Source: Lewinellaceae bacterium
GTDB lineage: Bacteria > Bacteroidota > Bacteroidia > Chitinophagales > Saprospiraceae
Direction: 5' to 3'
NCBI GenBank assembly: GCA_020636405.1
Contig: JACJXW010000005.1
Span: forward strand, 62,001 to 126,000
DNA length: 64,000 bases
Shown one piece after another: positions 37,598 through 46,337 of the stretch. A model generated the notes under the pieces. That model was not told where the DNA came from. It was given only the letters and a program-made list of their open reading frames with translations, and did not search any database. Position numbers and translations under genes: made by a program. Every line of letters starts with the position of its first letter. The stretch's first letter is position 1.

Positions 37598-37825
37598 TTA
37601 ACCGGTTCCCGTTTCTTTATCTTCCCCAGTATATTCTAAAATATCGCCGGGTTGGCAGTCCAGGGCTTCGCAAATGGCCTCTAATGTGCTGAAGCGTATG
37701 GCCTTTGCTTTACCTGTTTTTAAAATGGAAAGGTTGGACAAAGTCAAGTTCACCTTTGCAGAAAGTTCGTTCAAAGAGATCTTCCGTTTGGCCATCATCA
37801 CGTCTAAGTTTACAATTATGGGCAT
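37598..37825 (-). CDS. YozG-type XRE-family transcriptional regulator
   Basis: A 75-residue protein that is almost only a helix-turn-helix domain (ISLNELSAKVNLTLSNLSIL; the conserved ending CEALDCQPGDILEY). This class of Cro/CI-like regulator is almost always found next to a DUF2975 membrane protein, as here: the neighbour ends four bases before its start region (37829 against 37825), so both form one unit. It presumably regulates its own operon and perhaps senses a membrane signal through the DUF2975 partner. No link to the PUFA genes is evident. Confidence 0.9.
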   Translation of the reverse strand: MPIIVNLDVMMAKRKISLNELSAKVNLTLSNLSILKTGKAKAIRFSTLEAICEALDCQPGDILEYTGEDKETGTG

Positions 37826-37828
37826 GGC

Positions 37829-38356
37829 TTATATTGTTAACTCATTTTCCGTTTGTAATTCGGTTCCTTTCTTGAAAACCTGGGCAATGAAATAGATCAC
37901 GCCGGCAAAGAATAATATTTCCCCGTATGCCCAGTCTATAGGTATGGCCACGTTCTTTTTTATTAGCCAATTGCTGTATGCTTGTGCAATGGCCGCCAGC
38001 AATCCTGCCCATATTGCTATTTGACTAATTTTGATGATGATGTTTTGGATGGCCTTGCTAAAAGGTTTTTCCATTTTCAATTCCAGGGAGATTTTTACTA
38101 CCCAATAACCAATATAGGCTTTCAAACCAGTTAGTCCGATGAGCATCACAACTAAGATAGAATAATGGGTAAGGCTAAAAGCATAGAGTTCGGACAAGTT
38201 TAAGCCCCTATCCAAATTATGCGAAGCAATAGGGTTAATGCCCATACTTACAATGTAAGAAAAAAGGACAGAACCAGCCTTGATGCACAGTCCGATGAAT
38301 ATTATCCAGAAGATGACGTTCATCGTTTTTAAGATAAAAGAGGTGTTTGCCGTCAT
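37829..38356 (-). CDS. DUF2975 membrane protein
   Basis: A 175-residue protein with four transmembrane segments (about residues 10-35, 64-84, 107-127 and 143-163), the DUF2975 layout. It is transcribed ahead of the YozG-type regulator gene with a 3-base gap. The pair is common in Bacteroidota and Firmicutes; its biological role is unknown, but membrane-linked control of the regulator is the usual suggestion. Its upstream region contains a perfect 10-base inverted repeat. Confidence 0.85.
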   Translation of the reverse strand: MTANTSFILKTMNVIFWIIFIGLCIKAGSVLFSYIVSMGINPIASHNLDRGLNLSELYAFSLTHYSILVVMLIGLTGLKAYIGYWVVKISLELKMEKPFSKAIQNIIIKISQIAIWAGLLAAIAQAYSNWLIKKNVAIPIDWAYGEILFFAGVIYFIAQVFKKGTELQTENELTI

Positions 38357-38692
38357 TGCAATTAGTTTTAAATTTCGACAAACATCAATAAATTTTTATT
38401 GAAAAACAATAAAAATGTGCCTTTTATCAGAAAAATATTTTTGCCTGCTTTACCGCAATTGCTGATGAATGGATTAGTAGGTGTTCTCTTCATCAGAATG
38501 CGATCGAATCCAAAGGACTCTCTTCTCACTGAAACCAGCGGGCCAGGCCGCGCGCCTTCCAAATGCGGTTATTGCCTGGTAGGAAAAAATAACACCACAT
38601 TGATACACAACTTCTGAATAATCTTTCGTTCCTTTGCGGTACTGGCGAAACAAAAATATTACCACTCGGCCGACAGGGGCTAAAATGCATAC
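38357..38692. other. 336-base region between DUF2975 and TetR genes, no gene
   Basis: Divergent upstream region. Apart from the inverted repeat at 38392-38416 no gene or strong promoter match is seen. Confidence 0.6.
38392..38416. promoter_or_regulatory. Inverted repeat upstream of DUF2975-XRE operon
   Basis: ATTTTTATTG, five A, CAATAAAAAT: perfect 10-base arms, 36 bases before the DUF2975 ATG. A plausible operator for the operon's own XRE regulator, or a simple AT hairpin. Confidence 0.3.
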
Positions 38693-39310
38693 ATGATCAC
38701 AAGAGAGCACATCATAGAAACCGCTACCCAACAGTTTGTCAAGCACGGGGTGAAAACGGTCACCCTGGACCGCCTGGTCAAAGAACTGCACACCTCCAAA
38801 CGGACCATCTATACGCATTTCAAGGATAAAACGGAACTACTGGAAGCCTGCCTGGCGGTTTATCATGCCCGGGTCAAGCAGGAGAACGAAGCGATCATAC
38901 AGTCTGCCGACAACGCCATTGAAGCGATGGGGCACCTCCATCAGAAGATCGTTGGGCGCACCTACCACATCAACCCCAACTTCTTCAGCGATATCATTCA
39001 TTACTACCCGGGCCTGCTGCATGAGTCGTACCGCAAAACCGGGAACTTCGCCCACCAGCAGATGGTGGAACTCGCCGAGTGGGGCATACAGGACGGCATT
39101 TTCCAAAAAGATATGGATGTGGAAGTGGTGGTCAAGACCGTCTTATCCCTGCTTAAATTACTGAAAGACAACGACCTGTTCCCGGCAGTGGAATTCAGCA
39201 AGGAACGGCTGACCTTCGGTATCCTGATCCCTTATATGCGGGGCCTTTGTACGTTCAAAGGCCTTGAGTTGCTGGAAAAACAGGAAGAACTGTTCCGCAT
39301 TTCAGTATAA
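38693..39310 (+). CDS. TetR/AcrR-family regulator of the PUFA locus
   Basis: A 205-residue protein. Residues 1-50 form the TetR helix-turn-helix (REHIIETATQQFVKHGVKTV, then TSKRTIYTHFKDKTELLEAC), and the rest is the variable ligand-binding domain. It ends 61 bases before pfaA on the same strand and is probably co-transcribed or controls it. In fatty acid metabolism such proteins often sense acyl-CoA or acyl-ACP and repress synthesis genes, which would fit, but the ligand is not known. A 7-base inverted repeat (CCCTGCC / GGCAGGG, 39321-39355) lies in the gap to pfaA. Confidence 0.87.
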   Translation: MITREHIIETATQQFVKHGVKTVTLDRLVKELHTSKRTIYTHFKDKTELLEACLAVYHARVKQENEAIIQSADNAIEAMGHLHQKIVGRTYHINPNFFSDIIHYYPGLLHESYRKTGNFAHQQMVELAEWGIQDGIFQKDMDVEVVVKTVLSLLKLLKDNDLFPAVEFSKERLTFGILIPYMRGLCTFKGLELLEKQEELFRISV

Positions 39311-39320
39311 AAAAGACCTT

Positions 39321-39355
39321 CCCTGCCCTTTTGCCGAAGGACGAAACAGGCAGGG
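39321..39355. promoter_or_regulatory. Inverted repeat between TetR gene and pfaA
   Basis: CCCTGCC (39321-39327) and GGCAGGG (39349-39355) with a 21-base spacer, just upstream of the pfaA ATG. Possible operator or weak hairpin. Confidence 0.22.
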
Positions 39356-39371
39356 CATCAAAATAAAAGAT

Positions 39372-42300
39372 ATGAATATCAACAGCTCCCTAAGCAAAAC
39401 GCCAATAGCCGTCGTCGGCCTGTCTGCCATCTTTGCCGACGCTCGTAATGTCGAAGAGTTCTGGAACAACATCGTTCAGGGTAAGGACAGCATCACCGAC
39501 GTGCCGGAAAACCGCTGGCGCATCGAGGATTACTACGACCCCGACATGAACGCTCCCGACAAGACCTACTGCAAACGCGGCGGCTTTCTTCCCGAGATCG
39601 ATTTCAATCCTATGGAATTCGGCCTGCCGCCTAATATCCTGGAGGTGACCGACGCCAGCCAGTTGCTGGGCCTGGTGGCTGCCCGCGATGCCCTGTTGGA
39701 TGCCGGCTATGGGCCGGACTCTCCGAAATTTACCAAGGAACTGCGGGAAAAGACCGGCGTGGTGCTGGGCGTAGGCGGCGGCCAGAAGCTGATCACGCCC
39801 CTGATCGCCCGCCTGCAGTATCCTATCTGGGAACGGGCCCTGCGTGCCAGCGGCATAGCAGAGAAAGATATTCCCCCCATCGTCGAAAAGATGAAAAAGG
39901 CCTACGTGGGCTGGAACGAAAATGCCTTCCCCGGCCTGCTGGGCAACGTCATTTCCGGCCGCATCACCAACCGCTTTGACCTGGGCGGCCTCAACAGTGT
40001 GGTCGACGCCGCCTGCGCCGCTTCCCTGAGTGCCATCAAGATGGCCCTGAGCGAACTGGTAGAGGGCCGCTGCGATATGATGCTCACCGGCGGAGTGGAT
40101 ACCGACAACTCTCCCTTCATGTATATGTCTTTCAGCAAGACGCCGGCCTTTTCCAAATCCGGGAACATCACTCCGTTCAGCGATGACGCCGACGGCATGC
40201 TCATCGGCGAGGGCCTCGGTATGCTGGTACTGAAAAGGCTGGAAGACGCCGAGCGCGATGGCGACCACATCTACGCCGTTGTTAAAGGCGTAGGCACCTC
40301 GAGCGACGGCCGCTTCAAGTCGGTCTACGCTCCCCGCCCTTCCGGGCAGGCTCTGGCCATGAACCGCGCTTATGAGGATGCCGGCTATGCCCCTTCTACC
40401 GTCGGCCTGATCGAAGCCCACGGTACGGGCACCGGCGCCGGCGACCCTACGGAGTTCACTTCTATGAATATGGTTTTCGGCAAGGACAATCCGGAAAAGG
40501 CACACATCGCCCTGGGGTCCGTCAAATCCCAGATCGGCCATACCAAAGCAGCTGCTGGGGCGGCAGGAATGGTGAAAGCCGTTCTGGCCCTGCACCATAA
40601 AGTACTGCCCCCAACCATCAACGTAGAAAAGCCCAACTCCCAATTCGATATAGAAAATTCCCCGATCTACATCAATACCGAAACCCGCCCCTGGATCCGC
40701 AACGGCCATCCGCGCCGGGCTTCGGTGAGCGCCTTCGGCTTCGGCGGTATCAATGTACACATCGCTATGGAGGAATATGAAGGGAAAAAACCGGTGGACT
40801 ACCGCCTGCACGAGCCTTTCAAAACGGTGCTGCTACAGGCGCCTACTCCAGCTCAACTGCTGCAGGACTGCCAGTCTATCCTGTCTAAACTGAAGTCGGA
40901 CGAACCCGCTGAATCTTTCTCGGCCCTGGCCCGGGGTTCAAAAAATACTACTCCTGAACGGCCCCATGCCCGCCTGGGTTTCGTGGCCGGTTCTCCGGAG
41001 GAATGCATTGAACTATTGCAGCTGGCGATCCAAACGCTGGAGAAAAACCAGGAAGCCTGGAATCATCCCCGGGGTATCTGTTACCGTCCGAGTGGCATCG
41101 ACCTGGCTACCCAGAAAGTAGTGGCCCTGTTCGCCGGCCAGGGCTCGCAATACGTAGGAATGGGCAAGGAACTGGCCAATGCCTTTCCCGAAGTACATGA
41201 CGCTTTCGGCAAGATGGACAGCTTGTTCCGGCAGGCTGGCGAAGCGCCTCTCTCCAAAACCGTCTTCCCCGTTCCCGTTTTTTCAGACGAAGAAAGGCGG
41301 GCCCAGCAACAGGCGCTAACCCTGACCCAATACGCTCAGCCGGCCATCGGCGCGCTGAGCATGGGAATGTACAAGGCTATGCACCGGGCCGGTTTCCGTC
41401 CTCATTTTGCGGCTGGCCATAGCTTCGGCGAACTGACAGCCCTCTGGGCTGCCGGCGTGCTCGATGAGGACACTTATTTGCAACTGGCCAGAAAACGGGG
41501 CGCCGCCATGTCGGCCGTTAATCCGGAGGCGGATGCCGGAGCCATGTTGGCCGTGAAAGCACCCGAGGCGGAGGTGCGGCAGGCCATCAGCGGCATGCCG
41601 GGTGTGAGCATTGCCAACGTCAACTCCAACGACCAAGTCGTGATCGGCGGCAGCACAGCTGCCATAAAGACAGCGGGGGAGCAACTTCAGGCCCGCGGCC
41701 TGTCGGTGATCCCACTACCGGTATCCGCTGCCTTCCATACTGCTTATGTAAAACATGCACAGGAGCCCTTCGCTCGCTTCGTGCACACGCAGCAATTCAA
41801 CCAGCCGGCCATTCCGGTTTATGCCAACACCACGGGGCTGCCTTATCCGGATAATGCGGATGAGCAGCACGCCATTTTGGAAGAACAGATCACCAATCCG
41901 GTTCTTTTCAAGAATCAGATCGAGAACATCTACCGGGCCGGCGGCCGCATCTTCGTAGAATTCGGCCCCCGAGATGTCCTCGCCAAGCTGGTGCAAAACA
42001 TTTTGCAGGGTAAGGAATTTGTCGCACTCGGCATCAACCCCAGCGCACAAAAGGACAGCGACCTGCAGTTTCGCCAGGCCGCGCTGCAATTGCGCGTCCT
42101 GGGCTTGCCGCTCAGCCATATCGACCCTTACAAGCGGGAACTGCCCGGGCCTGCGGCAAAAACCAAACTGAACGTTGTACTGAGCGGTAACAACTACGTC
42201 TCCGAACCCACTCAGAAAGCTTATCAGGCATCCCTGAATGACGGCTTCCGGATCTCCGGCGGCCAGGCTACAGTAGTGGAAAAAATAGTGGAAGTAGAAA

Positions 42301-43781
42301 AGATCGTCGAGGTTCCGGTAGGAAATGTATTGGATCATCAAATTGAAAATGAAGAAGAAGCCATGAATAAGGAAGCCCTTAAGGTATTACAGGCGGCCCT
42401 GGAGTCGTTCAATGCCCACCAGACAAAGTCGCTCGAGATCTTCGAGCGGTTCATGACAGACCAAAACCAGCAGGCACAGCAGTTGCTGCAATTGCTTTCC
42501 CGGCAGATGGACAACGCTCAGCCTGCAGCTATAGCAACACCACAAGAAAATGCCTTTGCGAAGCCGGTGGCGCCCGTTGCGCCGAAAGTGCCGATCACTA
42601 CCAATGGCAATGGCAATGGCAATGGGACCAATGGTTTCGCTAAGCCGGTAGCTCCTGCTCAACCGGAAACTCCGGAAAGTCGGAACCCCGCAACCCCAGC
42701 CACCCCACAAACCCCCGCAACCCAGCAACTCACCACCGCCCTGCTGGAAGTAGTGAGCGAAAAGACGGGCTACCCGGCCGAGATGCTGGAGCTGAATATG
42801 GACATGGAGGCCGACCTGGGCATCGATTCCATCAAGCGGGTGGAGATCTTCGGCGCGCTGACGGCGCAGTACCCCGAAATGTCGGGCATCAACCCCAACG
42901 AACTGACCGAACTGCGCACCTTAGCCGAGATCGTGGCCTACGTGGGCAATAAAGGAGGCGCTGTGGAAGTCGGAAGCGACCGCAGGGAGTCCCGTACCGA
43001 CAGCGGAGGCCGGGATCGGAAGTCGGAAGCGACCGCAGGGAGTCCCGTACCGACAGCGGAGGCCGGGATCGGAAACGGGGCCGCAACCCCAGAAACCTTA
43101 GAAACCCCAGCCACCCCACAAACCCCGGCAACCCAGCAACTCACCACTGCCCTGCTGGAAGTAGTGAGCGAAAAGACGGGCTACCCGGCCGAGATGCTGG
43201 AGCTGAATATGGACATGGAGGCCGACCTGGGCATCGATTCCATCAAGCGGGTGGAGATCTTCGGAGCGCTGACGGCGCAGTACCCCGAAATGTCGGGCAT
43301 CAACCCCAACGAACTGACCGAACTGCGCACCTTAGCCGAGATCGTGGCCTATGTGGGCAATAAAGGAGGCGCTGTGGAAGTCGGAAGCGACCGCAGGGAG
43401 TCCCGTACCGACAGCGGAGGCCGGGATCGGAAGTCGGAAGCGACCGCAGGGAGTCCCGTACCGACAGCGGAGGCCGGGATCGGAAACGGGGCCGCAACCC
43501 CAGCCACCCCACAAACCCCGGCAACCCAGCAACTCACCACCGCCCTGCTGGAAGTAGTGAGCGAAAAGACGGGCTACCCGGCCGAGATGCTGGAGCTGAA
43601 TATGGACATGGAGGCCGACCTGGGCATCGATTCCATCAAGCGGGTGGAGATCTTCGGCGCGCTGACGGCGCAATATCCTGAAATGTCGGGGATCAACCCT
43701 AATGAACTGACCGAACTGCGCACCCTGGGGCAGATCGTAGAATACGTCGGCAAGAGCAGTAAAAAAAAACTGGTAGCGTAA
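39372..43781 (+). CDS. pfaA: PUFA synthase PfaA N-terminal part: KS-AT-three tandem ACPs
   Basis: 1469 residues from the ATG at 39372 (the frame is open further, but without domains). The KS domain (about 10-470) has Cys215 in DAACAASLSA, His350 in EAHGTGTGAGD and His390 in GHTKAAAG. The AT (malonyl-CoA transferase, about 580-890) has GHSFGELTALW with Ser684. Three ACPs follow, each with DLGIDSIKRVEI, phosphopantetheine Ser at 1153, 1290 and 1421, joined by linkers of low-complexity sequence. In the known PfaA/Pfa2 proteins KR and DH follow on the same chain; here the frame stops after an A9 run (43761-43769) and KR-DH is in the -1 frame. Canonical proteins have 3-9 ACPs; the number limits product yield. 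Confidence 0.93.
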   Translation: MNINSSLSKTPIAVVGLSAIFADARNVEEFWNNIVQGKDSITDVPENRWRIEDYYDPDMNAPDKTYCKRGGFLPEIDFNPMEFGLPPNILEVTDASQLLGLVAARDALLDAGYGPDSPKFTKELREKTGVVLGVGGGQKLITPLIARLQYPIWERALRASGIAEKDIPPIVEKMKKAYVGWNENAFPGLLGNVISGRITNRFDLGGLNSVVDAACAASLSAIKMALSELVEGRCDMMLTGGVDTDNSPFMYMSFSKTPAFSKSGNITPFSDDADGMLIGEGLGMLVLKRLEDAERDGDHIYAVVKGVGTSSDGRFKSVYAPRPSGQALAMNRAYEDAGYAPSTVGLIEAHGTGTGAGDPTEFTSMNMVFGKDNPEKAHIALGSVKSQIGHTKAAAGAAGMVKAVLALHHKVLPPTINVEKPNSQFDIENSPIYINTETRPWIRNGHPRRASVSAFGFGGINVHIAMEEYEGKKPVDYRLHEPFKTVLLQAPTPAQLLQDCQSILSKLKSDEPAESFSALARGSKNTTPERPHARLGFVAGSPEECIELLQLAIQTLEKNQEAWNHPRGICYRPSGIDLATQKVVALFAGQGSQYVGMGKELANAFPEVHDAFGKMDSLFRQAGEAPLSKTVFPVPVFSDEERRAQQQALTLTQYAQPAIGALSMGMYKAMHRAGFRPHFAAGHSFGELTALWAAGVLDEDTYLQLARKRGAAMSAVNPEADAGAMLAVKAPEAEVRQAISGMPGVSIANVNSNDQVVIGGSTAAIKTAGEQLQARGLSVIPLPVSAAFHTAYVKHAQEPFARFVHTQQFNQPAIPVYANTTGLPYPDNADEQHAILEEQITNPVLFKNQIENIYRAGGRIFVEFGPRDVLAKLVQNILQGKEFVALGINPSAQKDSDLQFRQAALQLRVLGLPLSHIDPYKRELPGPAAKTKLNVVLSGNNYVSEPTQKAYQASLNDGFRISGGQATVVEKIVEVEKIVEVPVGNVLDHQIENEEEAMNKEALKVLQAALESFNAHQTKSLEIFERFMTDQNQQAQQLLQLLSRQMDNAQPAAIATPQENAFAKPVAPVAPKVPITTNGNGNGNGTNGFAKPVAPAQPETPESRNPATPATPQTPATQQLTTALLEVVSEKTGYPAEMLELNMDMEADLGIDSIKRVEIFGALTAQYPEMSGINPNELTELRTLAEIVAYVGNKGGAVEVGSDRRESRTDSGGRDRKSEATAGSPVPTAEAGIGNGAATPETLETPATPQTPATQQLTTALLEVVSEKTGYPAEMLELNMDMEADLGIDSIKRVEIFGALTAQYPEMSGINPNELTELRTLAEIVAYVGNKGGAVEVGSDRRESRTDSGGRDRKSEATAGSPVPTAEAGIGNGAATPATPQTPATQQLTTALLEVVSEKTGYPAEMLELNMDMEADLGIDSIKRVEIFGALTAQYPEMSGINPNELTELRTLGQIVEYVGKSSKKKLVA
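42966..43071 (+). repeat. 53-base direct repeat in the ACP1-ACP2 linker
   Basis: Two copies of a 53-base sequence beginning GAAGTCGGAAGCGACCGCAG (42966 and 43019). Because 53 is not a multiple of three, the same bases are read as EVGSDRRESRTDSGGRD in the first copy and RKSEATAGSPVPTAEAGIG in the second. The same double copy occurs in the next linker at 43377-43482. Confidence 0.85.
43377..43482 (+). repeat. 53-base direct repeat in the ACP2-ACP3 linker
   Basis: Second occurrence of the two-copy 53-base unit (starts 43377 and 43430), again read in two frames, identical in structure to 42966-43071. Confidence 0.85.
43761..43769 (+). promoter_or_regulatory. A9 slippery run at the PfaA frame junction
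   Basis: Nine consecutive A (AGT AAA AAA AAA CTG in the first frame), 12 bases before the stop. The -1 frame has a TAA at 43760-43762 and is open from 43763 on, straight into the KR-DH frame. Runs of nine or more A are known sites of transcriptional slippage and of -1 ribosomal frameshifting (for example in dnaX of Thermus and E. coli). A shift here fuses the two halves into about 2303 residues. Confidence 0.55.
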
Positions 43782-43807
43782 CGATTCCCGCTGCTCCTGA
43801 TCCGGGG

Positions 43808-46282
43808 GTGGATGGGGTTGGAGCTGTTATCAGGACGGGGCCCTTCCACGGCGTGGAGCGCAGTGAGGTAGGGTTGAAGTTCCTGCCGCAACCGGACCAA
43901 CTGGAATTTTCCCTGCCCGATACGCACATTACGCTGGTCACCAATGAGGGTTCAGAACTGACATCCCGGCTGTTGAAATCGCTCGAAAAAAGCGGACAGC
44001 AGGTTGTCGTTCTGAACCTTCCTCATATCCCGAACCCGATAAGCGAGCGGGCCGTAACGCTGGGCGCTGCTTCGGATGCAGCGGTGCAGAAGGCCATCGA
44101 AACTGTTCGGGCTCAATTTGGAGAAGTGGGCAGTTTCATCCACCTCCACCCTCATTTTGAATTTGAGAACGGCAACTTCACGCAGCATTTTCCCGCCGAG
44201 CGGGAGATCGTCAAAACCCTCTTCTTTTTGGCTAAGCATCTGCAAAAACCACTGAACGCCCTGGGGCAAAAGCAACGCGCCAGTTTCCTGGCCGTTACCC
44301 GTTTGGACGGGCAGTTAGGGCAGGGCAGGCGCGGCAACGTCTCCGTTATCGGCGGCGGCATCACCGGCCTGGTGAAGTGCCTCAACCTGGAGTGGGCCCC
44401 GGTGTTCTGCCGGGTGTTGGATATACAGCCGGAATTACCTGCAGCGACGATTGCCGATCAGGTGATGGCCGAATGGAAGGACGCCGATGTATCGCATGTG
44501 GAAGTGGCCTTTTCGGAAAAAGGCCGGCAGACGACAAGCGTTCAGCCGGTTGTGGTAGCCGAACATTCAGAGATCCGGACAACGGTAACTCCCGATTCCG
44601 TTTTTCTGGTCAGCGGCGGAGCGCGGGGCGTTACCGCTACCTGTGTGGCAGAGATGGCCAGAGCCTTCCGATGCAAATTCATTCTGCTCGGCCGCTCTTC
44701 CTCCGATTTCGAAGTGCCGGCATTTGCTCAGCAGGAACAAGACGAGAGCATGCTGAAGCGGCTGATCATGGAGGACATGAAGGCGCGGGGAGAACAACCC
44801 AACCTTGCCAAAGTTAAAAGCACTTACGGAAATATCGTCGCCAAAAAGGAGATCGACGAAACGCTGGCCCGGATACAGGCAAATGGAGGACAAGCCCTTT
44901 ACGTGCAGGGCGATGCTACGAACCCGGCCAGTTTCCATTCCGGGCTGAAAGCAGCAGTGAACACGCTGGGCAAAGTCACCGGCATCATTCACGGCGCCGG
45001 CCGCCTGGCGGACAAGTACATACAAGACAAGACAGAGGCCGATTTTGAGAACGTGCTTTCGGTTAAACTCGATGGATTGCTCGCGCTGCTGCGGAGTGTC
45101 GACATTCACCAGCTCGATCACCTGATCCTGTTCTCCTCGGTAGCCGGTTTTTATGGCAACGTTGGGCAAACCGACTATGCCATCGCCAACGAGATCCTCA
45201 GCAAGGCGGCCCACTTGTTTAAAACCAACCATCCGAACACTCACGTTTCCGCCATCAACTGGGGCGCCTGGGATAGCGGGATGGTCAGCGGCGAGCTGAA
45301 GGCCCAGTTTGAGGCAGCTGGCGTAACGCTGGTCAACAGCCAGGGCGGAGCCGCCATGCTGGTCAATGAATTGAACGTGGCCTACTCCGGCCAACCTCAG
45401 GTGATCATTGGCGGTACGTTGCCGGCGGCAGTTAGTTACCTGAGTGAGGACTTGCGGGCCTACCGCATCCACCGACGGCTGAGGCTGGAAGATAATCCGT
45501 TCCTGAACCATCATGTCATACAGGGTAAAGCGGTCTTGCCGGTGGTGAACGCCGTAGGCTGGATGGCTCAAACCTGCGAACGGTTGTACCCCGACTACCG
45601 CATTTTCCAGGTTGAGAACACCCGGCTGTTCAAGGGCATCGTCTTTGACGGCAGCCAAAAAGAAGATTACATCATCGAACTGAAGGAGGTGGAAAAGAGC
45701 CGCGAACAGGTCGTTTTTGAAACCACGGTCCTGAGCGAAGGGGAGAAGCTGCCTACCTACCACTACAAAGCGACGGTAACGGCCGTGAATAAAAAAATGA
45801 AGCGGGAAACGCCCGGTTTTGCCCATCAGCTCAGTGGTGTCTATCAGCCGACGAGCGGGGCGGGTTTATACCAGGACGGCTCCCTCTTTCACGGGAACTA
45901 CTTCCAGGGCATCGAACAGATCCTGGATTGCACGGAACACCAGATCGTCCTGTCCTGTAAAGCGCCTGAAGTGCCCCTTTCCGAGCAGGGGCAGTTCCCG
46001 GTGGGTTCGGTCAATACCTTCTTTACCGATATCCAGTATCAGGGTATGGTAGTTTGGGTGCAGAAATTCATGGATGGAGCGAAGAGCCTGCCGTTGCAGA
46101 CCGATTCGGCTACGATCTACCGGCCTGTTCCATTCGAAAAAGAGCTGTTCGTCCATGTAGGCATTACCGAAGCCACCGATTTCAAAATGGTAGCGGAGTG
46201 CACGGTGTACGATGCACAAGGGACGGTATACATGAAAACGAAGGGGGCGACGGTAACGGTCTCGAGGCAGTTGGTATGGTGA
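43808..46282 (+). CDS. pfaA: PUFA synthase PfaA C-terminal part: KR-DH (reached through frameshift)
   Basis: 824 codons from the first possible start, a GTG at 43808; the first ATG is codon 220, inside the upstream half of the KR. This strongly suggests that it is not an independent gene but the -1 continuation of the preceding frame. The KR has its nucleotide loop VSGGARGVTATC at about residue 265, catalytic Ser in LILFSSVAGFYG and Tyr457 in QTDYAIAN. It reduces beta-ketoacyl to beta-hydroxyacyl-ACP. The C-terminal 260 residues are a PS-DH hot-dog domain (DNPFLNHHVIQGKAVLP), as in PfaA proteins. It is followed 55 bases later by the PfaBC gene. Confidence 0.88.
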   Translation: MDGVGAVIRTGPFHGVERSEVGLKFLPQPDQLEFSLPDTHITLVTNEGSELTSRLLKSLEKSGQQVVVLNLPHIPNPISERAVTLGAASDAAVQKAIETVRAQFGEVGSFIHLHPHFEFENGNFTQHFPAEREIVKTLFFLAKHLQKPLNALGQKQRASFLAVTRLDGQLGQGRRGNVSVIGGGITGLVKCLNLEWAPVFCRVLDIQPELPAATIADQVMAEWKDADVSHVEVAFSEKGRQTTSVQPVVVAEHSEIRTTVTPDSVFLVSGGARGVTATCVAEMARAFRCKFILLGRSSSDFEVPAFAQQEQDESMLKRLIMEDMKARGEQPNLAKVKSTYGNIVAKKEIDETLARIQANGGQALYVQGDATNPASFHSGLKAAVNTLGKVTGIIHGAGRLADKYIQDKTEADFENVLSVKLDGLLALLRSVDIHQLDHLILFSSVAGFYGNVGQTDYAIANEILSKAAHLFKTNHPNTHVSAINWGAWDSGMVSGELKAQFEAAGVTLVNSQGGAAMLVNELNVAYSGQPQVIIGGTLPAAVSYLSEDLRAYRIHRRLRLEDNPFLNHHVIQGKAVLPVVNAVGWMAQTCERLYPDYRIFQVENTRLFKGIVFDGSQKEDYIIELKEVEKSREQVVFETTVLSEGEKLPTYHYKATVTAVNKKMKRETPGFAHQLSGVYQPTSGAGLYQDGSLFHGNYFQGIEQILDCTEHQIVLSCKAPEVPLSEQGQFPVGSVNTFFTDIQYQGMVVWVQKFMDGAKSLPLQTDSATIYRPVPFEKELFVHVGITEATDFKMVAECTVYDAQGTVYMKTKGATVTVSRQLVW

Positions 46283-46337
46283 CCCGTTCGTGCCACGAGC
46301 AAGGACAATATTCTTTCAAAATAGTCTATAGCATACA

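Larger units (their letters stand above)
42715..43740 (+). repeat. Tandem near-identical ACP-coding repeats (411 and 393 base spacing)
   Basis: The ACP segments repeat with 411 and 393 bases between equivalent Ser codons. The DNA is almost identical between copies over roughly 300 bases, including synonymous sites, which points to recent duplication or gene conversion. The third copy diverges at its 3' end (AATATCCTGAAATG instead of AGTACCCCGAAATG). Confidence 0.85.

Noticed and set aside
39390..40811. 473-codon minus-strand ORF antisense to pfaA
   Set aside because: Shadow of the KS-coding frame, without any recognisable motif.
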